Of a stretch of DNA of 64,000 nucleotides, positions 56,139-64,000 are shown one piece after another (position 1 is the stretch's first letter; each line of letters starts with the position of its first letter). A program made the translations under genes and the position numbers. The notes below the pieces were generated by a model. The model saw only the letters and a list, made by a program, of their open reading frames with translations, was not told where the DNA came from and did no database searches. The stretch is from Pseudomonadota bacterium (GTDB taxonomy: Bacteria; Desulfobacterota; Desulfarculia; Desulfarculales; Desulfarculaceae), in contig JAHIND010000034.1 in the NCBI GenBank assembly GCA_018896025.1, positions 1 through 64,000 on the forward strand. The letters are read 5' to 3'.

Positions 56139-58295
56139 TCAGCCTAAAATTTGTTTGATTTTGCGGTCCAGCGCCGCGTAGCGCCGTATGGGTTGGGCGT
56201 GCTCCACCGCCCGCTTCAATGCGTTGCGCTGGCCCACGATGACCACCAGTTGCTTGCCCCTGGTCACCGCCGTGTAAAGCAGAGGACGGTTGAGCATGAT
56301 GTAGTGCTCCGTCGCCAGGGCGATGACCACGGCCGGGTATTCGCTGCCCTGGCTCTTGTGCACGGTGATGGCGTAGGCCAGGGTAAGGTCCTCCAAATCG
56401 GCCGGGGCGTAGCTCACCGGGCCCCGGTCCATCTCCACCACCAGGCCCTCCTCGTCCTCGCGAAGGGCCAGGCCCAGGTCGCCGTTGAACACTTCCAGGT
56501 CGTAGTTGTTGCGCACCTGCATGACCCGGTCGCCGGGGGCCAGTCCTATTTTACCGGCGGCGCGGGGGTTCAGGGCCTGGCGCAGCAGGGCGTTCAGGTT
56601 GGCGCAGCCCAGGTTGCCCTTGTGCATGGGGGCCAAGACCTGGATGTCCCGCTCCGGGTCCAGGCCGAAGCGCCGAGGCAGGCGCTCGGTGACCAGTTCG
56701 CGGATCACCTCGGCGGCCCGCACTGGGTCTTTTTGCTCGATAAAGAAAAAGTCGCCCTCCCCTTCCCGCTCGGGCAGGCGGGGCATCTGGCCATGCAGGA
56801 TGCGGTGGGCGTTGGCCACGATGAGCCCGCTCTCGTCCTGGCGGAAGATCTCGGTTAGCTGGGCCACTTTGGCCGCGCCGGAGTCCATGATCTGGCGGAA
56901 GAACAGGCCCGGCCCCACCGGGGGCAGCTGGTCCGCGTCGCCCACCAACAACAGGCGGCTGCTGGGCCCCACTGCGGCGGCCAGGTGGGCGCCCAGCCAT
57001 ATGTCGATCATGGATGACTCGTCCACCACGATGAGCCCATGCTCCAAGGGCTTATCATGGCCGCGCAAAAAACGGTTTTCCTTGGGGCTGAATTCCAGCA
57101 GACGGTGCAGGGTCAGGGCCTCCTGCCCGCTGGCCTGGGCCAGACGCTTGGCCGCCCGGCCGGTGGGAGCGGCCAGGGCGATGCTCAGGCCCATGCGCCG
57201 GGCGATGGTGATCACCGTCTTGACCAGGGTGGTCTTGCCCGTGCCCGGCCCACCGGTGAGCGCCCCCAGGCCCGCTCCCAGTAAACCCTCCAGGGCGCGG
57301 GCCTGGCTTTGAGAGGGCTTTACGGCCAGTTGCCCTGAAGCCCAGGCCACGGCCTTGGCCGCCCGCTCCAGAGTGAGCAGGCCTTCCTGGCGGGATATGC
57401 GGGCCAGCTCCTTGGCGGCCAGCATCTCCATGGCGTGCTGGCCGGTGAGGTAAACCACCCTCTGGCCCGAGGGCAGGTCTTCGGCCACGATCTCCTGCTC
57501 GATGTGCAGGCGGGCGAAGGCGGGGCCCAGGAGGGAGCGCTCCACCCGCAGTTCGGCGGCGGTGCGGTCCAGCAACTCGTCATAGGGCAGGTAGACGTGC
57601 CCCTCGTCGCGGGCCGTGCCCAAAATCCAAAGCAGACCGGCCTGCAGGCGTTCGGGGTGATCGTGGGAGATGCCCAGGCGGGCGGCAATGGCGTCAGCGG
57701 TGGCAAAGCCGATGCCCCGCACGTCCGAGGCCAGGCGGTGGGGCTTGTTTTGCACCACCCCCATGGCACCGGCCCCGTAGCGGCGGTAGATGCGCAGCGC
57801 CGTGGTTGCCGCCACCCCGTGGGACTGCAAAAAGACCATGAGGTCGCGCAGGGCCCCGTGGTCGGCCACCGCCTGGGAGATGATCTTGGCCCGCTTGGGT
57901 CCCACGCCGGGCACCTCGGCCAGGCGCTTGGGCTGCTCCAGGATCACCTCCAGCGCCCCGGTGCCCAGAGTCTCCACGATGCGCCCGGCCAGCACCGGGC
58001 CTACGCCCTTGATGAGCCCCGAGGCCAGATAGCGTTCCACCCCCTGGGCGTCGGAGGGTTGTTCGATGCGGCATTCCTCCACGTCGATCTGGGGGCCGAA
58101 CTTGGGGTGGTCCGACTCCTTGCCGCTGATCTCAACCTCCTGGCCCTCGGTGAGGCCGGGCATGCGCCCCACCAGGGTGGTCAGGCCCAGGCGGCCGGAG
58201 ATCTCCACCTTGGCCACGGTATAGCCGTTGTCCGGGTTGGCAAAGGTGATGCGCTTCACCCGGCCCTTGAGCTTCACCTGGCTGGGCTCTTTCAC
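56139..58295 (-). CDS. recD2: ATP-dependent RecD2-type DNA helicase
   Basis: A 718-residue SF1B 5-to-3 helicase. N-terminal OB-like domain (LKGRVKRITFANPDNGYTVA), helix-hairpin-helix region (GLIKGVGPVLAGRIVE, VPGVGPKRAKII), then the motor with Walker A GGPGTGKTT around residues 348-356, VVDESSMID, LVGDADQLPPVGPG and the C-terminal TVHKSQGSEYPAVVI. GTG 58295 with GGAGGAG ahead shares one base with the addA stop; the longer open frame upstream lies within addA. RecD2 in bacteria without RecBC works in replication and repair alongside AddAB. Confidence 0.93.
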   Translation of the reverse strand: MKEPSQVKLKGRVKRITFANPDNGYTVAKVEISGRLGLTTLVGRMPGLTEGQEVEISGKESDHPKFGPQIDVEECRIEQPSDAQGVERYLASGLIKGVGPVLAGRIVETLGTGALEVILEQPKRLAEVPGVGPKRAKIISQAVADHGALRDLMVFLQSHGVAATTALRIYRRYGAGAMGVVQNKPHRLASDVRGIGFATADAIAARLGISHDHPERLQAGLLWILGTARDEGHVYLPYDELLDRTAAELRVERSLLGPAFARLHIEQEIVAEDLPSGQRVVYLTGQHAMEMLAAKELARISRQEGLLTLERAAKAVAWASGQLAVKPSQSQARALEGLLGAGLGALTGGPGTGKTTLVKTVITIARRMGLSIALAAPTGRAAKRLAQASGQEALTLHRLLEFSPKENRFLRGHDKPLEHGLIVVDESSMIDIWLGAHLAAAVGPSSRLLLVGDADQLPPVGPGLFFRQIMDSGAAKVAQLTEIFRQDESGLIVANAHRILHGQMPRLPEREGEGDFFFIEQKDPVRAAEVIRELVTERLPRRFGLDPERDIQVLAPMHKGNLGCANLNALLRQALNPRAAGKIGLAPGDRVMQVRNNYDLEVFNGDLGLALREDEEGLVVEMDRGPVSYAPADLEDLTLAYAITVHKSQGSEYPAVVIALATEHYIMLNRPLLYTAVTRGKQLVVIVGQRNALKRAVEHAQPIRRYAALDRKIKQILG

Positions 58296-61200
58296 TAGAG
58301 CTCCTCCAGGCCGCAGAGATGGGCCACCGGGCAAGAGGCCGGGTCGCAGTTCGGCCCCGGCTCCAGGGCGGTGGGGTCGGGCTGGGGACCCAGGGTGGCG
58401 ATGCCCTGGGCGGCGGCGCGAATCCTGTGCTCCATGTCGGCCAAGTCCGATGGGGTAAATTCCAGCCAGGCCAACTTGGCTCCCCCAGGCGAAAGGAAGG
58501 CCAGGCAACAACGCGGCGCCGGGCCCTGCCCGCCGTCACCCCTGTGCAGAGCCAGGGCGTAGAGGGCCATTTGGTCGCGGTAAGGCGCGGGGGCGGCCTT
58601 GTGCGAGACCTTGTAGTCGGCCACCAGCCAGCCGCTGGTGAGGCGGGCGGCCAGGTCGATCTCGCCGATTATCTCCAAGGCCGGGCCGTTGTCCCGCTCC
58701 GGCAGGCGCAGGCAGAAAGGCAACTCCCGCTCCAGCTCCGAGGCCGCGGCCAGCAGGCCGGGCAACTCGGTATCCCACAAGCGGGCGGCCAGGGACAGGG
58801 CCTGGGGAGCCAAGTCCGGCTCAGGCTCCAGAGAGGCCAAGGCCGCCTCCAGCCCGGCCGGGCCTTGGCCAAAGTCGGTGTGCTCCATGAGCCTGTGCAC
58901 CAGGCTGCCCAGTTCCACCGCCCGGCCCATGCCGCCGTTCGGCTTTCCGGCGGGAGGGATCAGGGCGGTGTCCAGGCCCAGGCGCTGGGTGAGCACGTAG
59001 AGCCTGGGGCAGGTCAGATAGTTCTCCAGGCCGCTCACCGACTCGCGCACCAGGGACAGGCGCGCAGTAGGCCGATGGATGCGGGCCAAAACAGCTTCCA
59101 CCTCTTTTTGGGCGACAAGCCCCGGCACCTCCGGCAGGCCGTCCTGCCAGGCATCGGCCAGGGAGCGGGGCTCGCTCTGCCCGGCCAGGGGCAGGGTCGC
59201 GGCGTCTATGGTCCGGGCCGCCGGGTCGGTTGCCACCAGGTCGCGGGCCCACTTGTCCCAGCCCTTGCTCTGGGTGCCGCCGGGGCTGAGCAAGAGCACC
59301 AGGCGCTCCTCGGCCCGAGTGCAGGCCACGTAAAACTTGCGCGCCTCCTCGGCCTCCTGGCGGGCCTTGTCCCTGTTTTGCAAACGGTTATAGAGAGGCG
59401 GCTTGGCCAAGGCTCCGCTGTCCGGGTGGGGCGGGGCCAGGGCCAACTCGCCGCCCGGCCCCAAATCCGGCATCCCGTTTTGGCCGCCGCCCTTGCTGGC
59501 CAGATCGGGCAGGACCACCACCGGGAACTCCAACCCTTTGGCCTGGTGCACGCTCATCAGGCGCACCACCTGGGCGTCCTCGCCCAGGAGCGGGGCCTGG
59601 GGGTCTTGGGGCGGCTGGGCCACCAGCCCGGTCAGGCCGCGCGCAAAGGCCTCCATGCCCCCGGCCAGCACCCCGCCCGGCTGGCGGGCGGTCTCCAACA
59701 GTTTGCGCAGGTTGGCCGCCTTTTGCTCGCCCGCGCTGGTGCCCATGAGCACAGGTAAAAGGTCGCCCTCTTCCAAAAGCAAGGAAATGAGCTCGGCCGG
59801 GTGCAGGCGGCGGGCCAGGGGGCCCAACTTGCCCAAGGTGCGCCGGGCTCCCTCCAGGCGTTCCTGTTGCTCGGGCCCGCACCAAGCGGGGAGCGGTGCG
59901 CCTCCTCGCAGCCCGGCATAGAGGCCGTCGCGCCGGGGCGGCGAGGGATGGGCCAGGGCCAGCAAGCTCTCGTCGCTGAGGCCCACCAGGGGCGAGCGCA
60001 GCCAGGCGGCCAGGGCGATTTCGTCGCCGGGGTCCAGGATGGCCCTCAGGGCATGGGCCAGGTCGCTCACCTCCTGGCATTCGTAGAAGCCCCGCCCGCG
60101 CACGGTGTAGTAATCCACCCCCGCCCGGCGCAGGGCCTCCTCGTATACCCCCACCTGGGTGAGCTTGCGCAAGAGCACCGCCACCTGGCCGGGGAGGTAC
60201 AGGCCCTCATCGAAAAGACGGCGCAGGTAAGCGGCCAGGGCTTGGGCCTCCACCGCCCGCTGGGCCGCCGCACTGGGCTTGTCTTCGCTCAGCAGGCCCG
60301 CGCAATCCACCAGATCCACCACGACTTCGTCGGCCTGCCCCGCCTTTTTGCCCGATGGCTCCTGAACATCGTGAGGGCCGTATTGCACATAGGCCTGGGG
60401 CGCGTGCTCCTGACCGTCTCCCGGCGTGAGGATGCGCTCGAACAAGCGGTTGAAGAACTCCACCAAGGCCGGGTGGGAGCGCCAGTTCAGGCCCAGGGGC
60501 TCCACTCTGCCCTCGCCCGCTTTCAGGCGCGTGGCCATGTCGGCCAGCTCGGCCACCTCGGCCCCACGGAAGGCGTAGATGGATTGCTTGCGGTCTCCCA
60601 CCACCAGCAAGTCCGGCGGCTCGGCCTGGGGCGCGGGGTCTTCGCCCAGCCCGGCCAGCAGCTCCACCAGCTGGTTCTGCACCGGGTTCACGTCCTGGTA
60701 CTCATCTACCAACAGGGCTCGCCAGCGGGCGCGGCACTGGGCCAGCACCTCGGGGTGGTCGCGCAGCAGGTCGCGGGACAGGGTGAGCAGGGCGTCGAAT
60801 CCCAGGGCGGCCCGCCGGGTCAGCTCGCGGCTGAGGCACTGCTCCAGCTTGGCGGCCATGGCCAGGAGGTCCTCGGCGGCCAGCGCGGCGGCGCGGATGG
60901 CTGCCAGGGCGGCCAGGGCTTGCGCGCCCTCAGCCAATGCCTTGCGTGGCTCCTTCACTGCGCCGCTGCCCCAAGAGCCCTTGACCGTGGCGGCGATAGT
61001 GGCCACCGCACCGGGTCGGGTGGCCTCGTCCGCAAGCTGGGCCTGGAGTGATGGCCAGGCCTCGATGAGGCCCCTGGCTTTGGGCACGTACTTGGCCTTG
61101 GAGGCGGCCAGTTTGGGGTCAATGGCAAACAGGGAAGCCAACAGGTTCACCGCCGCGCCCATGGCGGCGATCAAATCGGTAGCGCCGCCCTGGTCGGCTG

Positions 61201-61714
61201 CGTGGGCATCCGCCGTGGCCTGGGCGGCCTGCTCCGGGCTGATGCCCATGGTGGCCATCTGGCGATGCAGCCAGATCAGCTTCTCTTGCAGCCCGCCTAT
61301 GCCGCTCAAGTTGTAGTGCGTAAGCAAGCGGCCCAGGACGGGATCGCGTTCCTTTAGCCCTTGGCGCAGCACCTCGTCGGTGGTCTCCACCAGCAGGCGG
61401 CTGAACTCGTCGTTATCCAGCACTCGGAACTCAGGGTCCAGGCCCAGGGCCAGGCCGTAGTCGCGTAGCAGGGAGGCGCAGAAACCGTGGATGGTGTTGA
61501 TGGGAGCCCAGGCCAGCTTGGCGGCCAACTCGGGGGCCACCTTCTCCCCGATGCGCTGGCGCATTTCGCCCGCCGCTTTTTCGGTGAAGGTGATGGCCAC
61601 GATCTGGGCGGGCTCCAAGCCCTTGGCCAGCAGACCCTGGTAGTGCTCCACCAGGCGATAGGTCTTGCCCGCCCCGGCCCCGGCCACCAGGCATAGACGC
61701 TCCGGCGCGCTCAT
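58295..61714 (-). CDS. addA: AddA-like UvrD-family helicase-nuclease with Fe-S cysteines
   Basis: A 1139-residue double-strand-break resection subunit. Walker A GAGAGKT near residues 12-18, ITFTEKAAGEMRQRI, LLVDEYQDVNPVQ, GDRKQSIYAFRGAE and LMSVHQAKGLEFPVVVLPD are UvrD motifs; the C-terminal PD-(D/E)XK nuclease shows IIGEIDL and LVADYKVSH (D1033, K1035). A cysteine at about 902 (NYLTCPRLY) and C1123, C1128, C1134 at the end could clasp an Fe-S cluster around the nuclease, a trait usually seen in AddB. ATG 61714 overlaps the addB stop by four bases. Confidence 0.9.
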   Translation of the reverse strand: MSAPERLCLVAGAGAGKTYRLVEHYQGLLAKGLEPAQIVAITFTEKAAGEMRQRIGEKVAPELAAKLAWAPINTIHGFCASLLRDYGLALGLDPEFRVLDNDEFSRLLVETTDEVLRQGLKERDPVLGRLLTHYNLSGIGGLQEKLIWLHRQMATMGISPEQAAQATADAHAADQGGATDLIAAMGAAVNLLASLFAIDPKLAASKAKYVPKARGLIEAWPSLQAQLADEATRPGAVATIAATVKGSWGSGAVKEPRKALAEGAQALAALAAIRAAALAAEDLLAMAAKLEQCLSRELTRRAALGFDALLTLSRDLLRDHPEVLAQCRARWRALLVDEYQDVNPVQNQLVELLAGLGEDPAPQAEPPDLLVVGDRKQSIYAFRGAEVAELADMATRLKAGEGRVEPLGLNWRSHPALVEFFNRLFERILTPGDGQEHAPQAYVQYGPHDVQEPSGKKAGQADEVVVDLVDCAGLLSEDKPSAAAQRAVEAQALAAYLRRLFDEGLYLPGQVAVLLRKLTQVGVYEEALRRAGVDYYTVRGRGFYECQEVSDLAHALRAILDPGDEIALAAWLRSPLVGLSDESLLALAHPSPPRRDGLYAGLRGGAPLPAWCGPEQQERLEGARRTLGKLGPLARRLHPAELISLLLEEGDLLPVLMGTSAGEQKAANLRKLLETARQPGGVLAGGMEAFARGLTGLVAQPPQDPQAPLLGEDAQVVRLMSVHQAKGLEFPVVVLPDLASKGGGQNGMPDLGPGGELALAPPHPDSGALAKPPLYNRLQNRDKARQEAEEARKFYVACTRAEERLVLLLSPGGTQSKGWDKWARDLVATDPAARTIDAATLPLAGQSEPRSLADAWQDGLPEVPGLVAQKEVEAVLARIHRPTARLSLVRESVSGLENYLTCPRLYVLTQRLGLDTALIPPAGKPNGGMGRAVELGSLVHRLMEHTDFGQGPAGLEAALASLEPEPDLAPQALSLAARLWDTELPGLLAAASELERELPFCLRLPERDNGPALEIIGEIDLAARLTSGWLVADYKVSHKAAPAPYRDQMALYALALHRGDGGQGPAPRCCLAFLSPGGAKLAWLEFTPSDLADMEHRIRAAAQGIATLGPQPDPTALEPGPNCDPASCPVAHLCGLEEL

Positions 61715-64000
61715 GAGGCCTCTCCCTCCAGGGCGGCGGCCGCGCTGACCCGCGCCCGGCACACCCCGCCCATCGGGCAGAAGTCGCAGGGGCCCTGCTC
61801 GGGCAGAGGCATGAACCGGCCGCCCTCCAGGCGGGACCATAGCTCCACGATGCTGTTGAACAGGTTGGGCGCGCCGCTCAGGGCCAACTCCCGGCGGGCG
61901 GCTGGATCAGCGGCCAGGAGCGGGTCACCTGGCGCGAAGTCCCGCTGCATGGGCTCCTGCTCCATCTTGCGGGTGGGCACCACCCTGGCGCTCAGGGCTT
62001 CTTCCGCCTTGCCCCACAGCTCGCGGGCCGCGGCCAGATACACCGGCATCTGAAAGGCGGTGACACCCAGTTCTGTTTCCTTTAGCGGGCGGGTGATCTT
62101 CTCCTTTTGTGAGGCGTGCTTGTAGTCCACCACTCTGAGCGCGCCCTGCCCCTGGTCCAGGCGATCCAGGCGGCCGGTCAAATACAGCGGCGCACGGTCT
62201 GCCAGCGGCACCTCCAGGGGCGGTGCCTTAGCCTCCTTGCCGCCGAACTCGGCTTCCACCTTGGCGGGCCGCAACTCGCCCATGGCCTCCATCTCCCGGG
62301 CCACCACCGTGGCCAGGGTGTGGGCCAACACGCCTTGCCGGGCCTGCTGCACCAGGCCGTGGCCGGGCAGCTTTTCCATGGCCTGAGCCAGGCAGCGGGC
62401 CAGGCGATCGCCTTGAGCGGCCTCGTCCCAAGTCGAGTCGAACTCCCCTGGCGCGAAAAAGCGCTTCAAGGTCTCGTGCACCCAGGTGCCTTCTTCCGAT
62501 CGCTCCAAGTCCCAGCCGGGTTCGCGCGGTTCGGCCAGGCCCAGCATCCGCGCCAGGAACCACTGCATGGGGCAGGCCACGTAGGTTTCCAAGGCGCTGG
62601 GGGACAGCTTGCGCCGCTCGGGGTCGGCCAGCAGCGAGGCCAGGAACTCCTGGGCCGGGCCCGCGAGCAGCAGTCCGTCATAAGGGCCACCCTGCACCAG
62701 GCGGGCCTCGGGAGGCAGGGCCTCCAAACGCAGGCGGTGCTCCTCCATCCGCGCCCGCGCGGCCAAGGAGCGCCAGGCCTGGGCCACGGCCTGGTCCTGG
62801 GCCAGGGCGTGCAGCACCGCCGGGGCGGCGCTATTCTCCGGCGCTTTGCCGTAGCAGGGGCGCAGCAGGTCGCGGGCCAGGGCGCTCCACAGGCTGCGGG
62901 CGTCGCGGCACTGGTCCACCGGCGGCACGTCGCCGAACACGCTGCCCGGCGGGGCCTTGAGCTCAGTTTCGCGCCCCAGGCGCCGGGCCATCTGCTCCAG
63001 CAAAAGGCTGGGGTTGCGCGGAGAGCCGTCCAAGTCGGCGGCGCAGCAGGAAAGTACCGCGCCCTGGCGGGCCGAGGCCAACAGCAGCAGCAGGCGCAGC
63101 ACCTGGCCGCCGTATTCTTGTTCTTCGGTGCGCCACACCGGCAGCCCTGCCTTGCGGCCCAGGGCCAGGCGCTCGGCGCTGTCCAGCAGGCGCAGGTCCG
63201 CCGGGCGAGACGGGAACTCCTCCAGGTTCAGGCCGCCGGCCAAGGCGTAGGCGGGGCAGAGTCCCTGGGCGTCCTCCAGGCGCAACACCCGCACTCCGCC
63301 TCGCGCCCCCATGCCCGCTCCCGCGTCCTGTTGCTCCAGGGCTTGGCCCAGCAAGGCCAACAGCCGCCCCGGACTAAGGGGCATGTCCGCGCCCACCTGC
63401 TCCGCCGCCCGGCCCAGGCCGCCCACCGCCTGGGTGAGCCCCTCCCAGGCTACCAGGTCACGGGCCAAAGCCAAGGCCGCCCAGCGGCCGGGCCCCGCAC
63501 CCGCGCCCAGCTCAGGAGTGGGGCGTAGCGCCTCCAGCAGGCGCTCCACCCGGCCGCAATACTCGGCCAGGCCCTGGGCTTGATCCAAGGGAGCCAGCCA
63601 GGCGGTGAGCGCCCCGCAGGCCGAGGCCAAATCCCGCCAGGCTAGCGCCTTGCTTCCCTCGGCCTGGTCCGCCGCCTGGTTCAACCACTCGCGCGCCGGG
63701 GTCTCCTGGGCATCCACGTAAAAGGCCTGGGCCAAGCGGCGTGCAGCGTCCGAGGGATGGGGTATCTGGAGGTGGCGGGACAGGGCCGACCCCAGGTAAG
63801 GCGAATCCCACACCCGAGCCAGCTCCACCCGAGAGAAACCCATCTGGGGCAAGGAAAGCAGCTCCAGAACGGCCTGCACCAAGGGGGTGCCGCCCAGGGG
63901 CTCGCTGCGGCGGAAGGAAAGAGGCAGGCCCAGACGGGCGGCCACGTCGGCGGCCATCTGGCCGTACAGGCTCAGCTCGGGAAAGACCAGGACGATCTCG
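61711..64000 (-). CDS. addB: AddB-like PD-(D/E)XK nuclease (partial, N-terminus outside window)
   Basis: The last 762 residues of an AddB-type partner of AddA; the reading frame runs off the window edge. It has a degenerate helicase-like middle (LRLEDAQGLCPAYALAGGLNLEEFPS) and a C-terminal nuclease with SALETYVACPMQWFL (first Fe-S cysteine), LTGRLDRLDQGQ, VVDYKHASQ and the closing cluster cysteines CDFCPMGGVC. It cooperates with AddA in end resection. The internal ATG at 63957 is not the start, because the frame continues upstream in AddB-like sequence (IVLVFPELSLYGQ). Confidence 0.88.
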   Translation of the reverse strand, partial: EIVLVFPELSLYGQMAADVAARLGLPLSFRRSEPLGGTPLVQAVLELLSLPQMGFSRVELARVWDSPYLGSALSRHLQIPHPSDAARRLAQAFYVDAQETPAREWLNQAADQAEGSKALAWRDLASACGALTAWLAPLDQAQGLAEYCGRVERLLEALRPTPELGAGAGPGRWAALALARDLVAWEGLTQAVGGLGRAAEQVGADMPLSPGRLLALLGQALEQQDAGAGMGARGGVRVLRLEDAQGLCPAYALAGGLNLEEFPSRPADLRLLDSAERLALGRKAGLPVWRTEEQEYGGQVLRLLLLLASARQGAVLSCCAADLDGSPRNPSLLLEQMARRLGRETELKAPPGSVFGDVPPVDQCRDARSLWSALARDLLRPCYGKAPENSAAPAVLHALAQDQAVAQAWRSLAARARMEEHRLRLEALPPEARLVQGGPYDGLLLAGPAQEFLASLLADPERRKLSPSALETYVACPMQWFLARMLGLAEPREPGWDLERSEEGTWVHETLKRFFAPGEFDSTWDEAAQGDRLARCLAQAMEKLPGHGLVQQARQGVLAHTLATVVAREMEAMGELRPAKVEAEFGGKEAKAPPLEVPLADRAPLYLTGRLDRLDQGQGALRVVDYKHASQKEKITRPLKETELGVTAFQMPVYLAAARELWGKAEEALSARVVPTRKMEQEPMQRDFAPGDPLLAADPAARRELALSGAPNLFNSIVELWSRLEGGRFMPLPEQGPCDFCPMGGVCRARVSAAAALEGEAS

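Overview
The window reads as a GC-rich chromosome segment of an anaerobic bacterium, most likely a Desulfobacterota (former Deltaproteobacteria) lineage close to Desulfarculaceae. This is inferred from high GC, frequent GTG/TTG starts, lysine synthesis through LL-diaminopimelate aminotransferase (DapL), GTP-type PEP carboxykinase, an HgdB-type dehydratase protein, Mrp/Nfu Fe-S factors, and signs of selenium use (a selenoprotein gene and a YqeC homologue). Genes are dense and there are no insertion sequences, CRISPR arrays or phage genes. Two tRNAs (Gly-GCC, Cys-GCA) are present.

Layout. (1) 1-13.2 kb is a divergent catabolic locus. Leftward from a TTG-started XRE-cupin regulator run an enamidase-like amidohydrolase, a DUF1185 (AA_synth) protein and a methylmalonate-semialdehyde-dehydrogenase-like enzyme that leaves the window. 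Rightward run a three-gene TRAP transporter, a three-subunit molybdenum hydroxylase, a 6-hydroxynicotinate-reductase-like Fe-S protein and an ApbE-superfamily UPF0280 protein. Together they look like anaerobic degradation of nicotinate or a related pyridine carboxylate. I infer a lower branch to glutaryl-CoA that differs from the Eubacterium barkeri route. (2) 13.2-19.8 kb, leftward: a MobA-like/YqeC fusion, QueC, an Nfu-type scaffold, Mrp, an HgdB-like protein and an ADP-forming acyl-CoA synthetase. (3) 19.9-29 kb: RecO and a hydrolase (leftward); RpoH-type sigma factor, TPR lipoprotein, a DUF4292/LolB-like lipoprotein and a Mut7-C protein (rightward); PPC protein, Mog-type protein and an EF-G paralogue (leftward).

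(4) 29.2-46 kb is a rightward housekeeping run: xerC-hslV-hslU, argB-argD-argF-argG-argH, an FN3 lipoprotein, lysA-dapF-dapA-dapB-FAH-dapL, folK and a YHS-like membrane protein. (5) 46-50.7 kb: transaldolase, pgsA, two tRNAs with good promoters and terminators, and a small cluster of poorly known genes. (6) 51.4-56.1 kb: pckG, a P1-family peptidase, a lipoprotein, a DsrE-like selenoprotein with an in-frame UGA and a SECIS-like hairpin, and pyrR. (7) 56.1-64 kb, leftward: addB-addA-recD2 with overlapping ends.

The two points most worth a second look are the pyridine-degradation divergon (with its apparent own flavin-transfer and selenium-molybdenum maturation factors) and the DsrE-like selenoprotein at 55029-55349, which conventional gene calling would truncate at the UGA.
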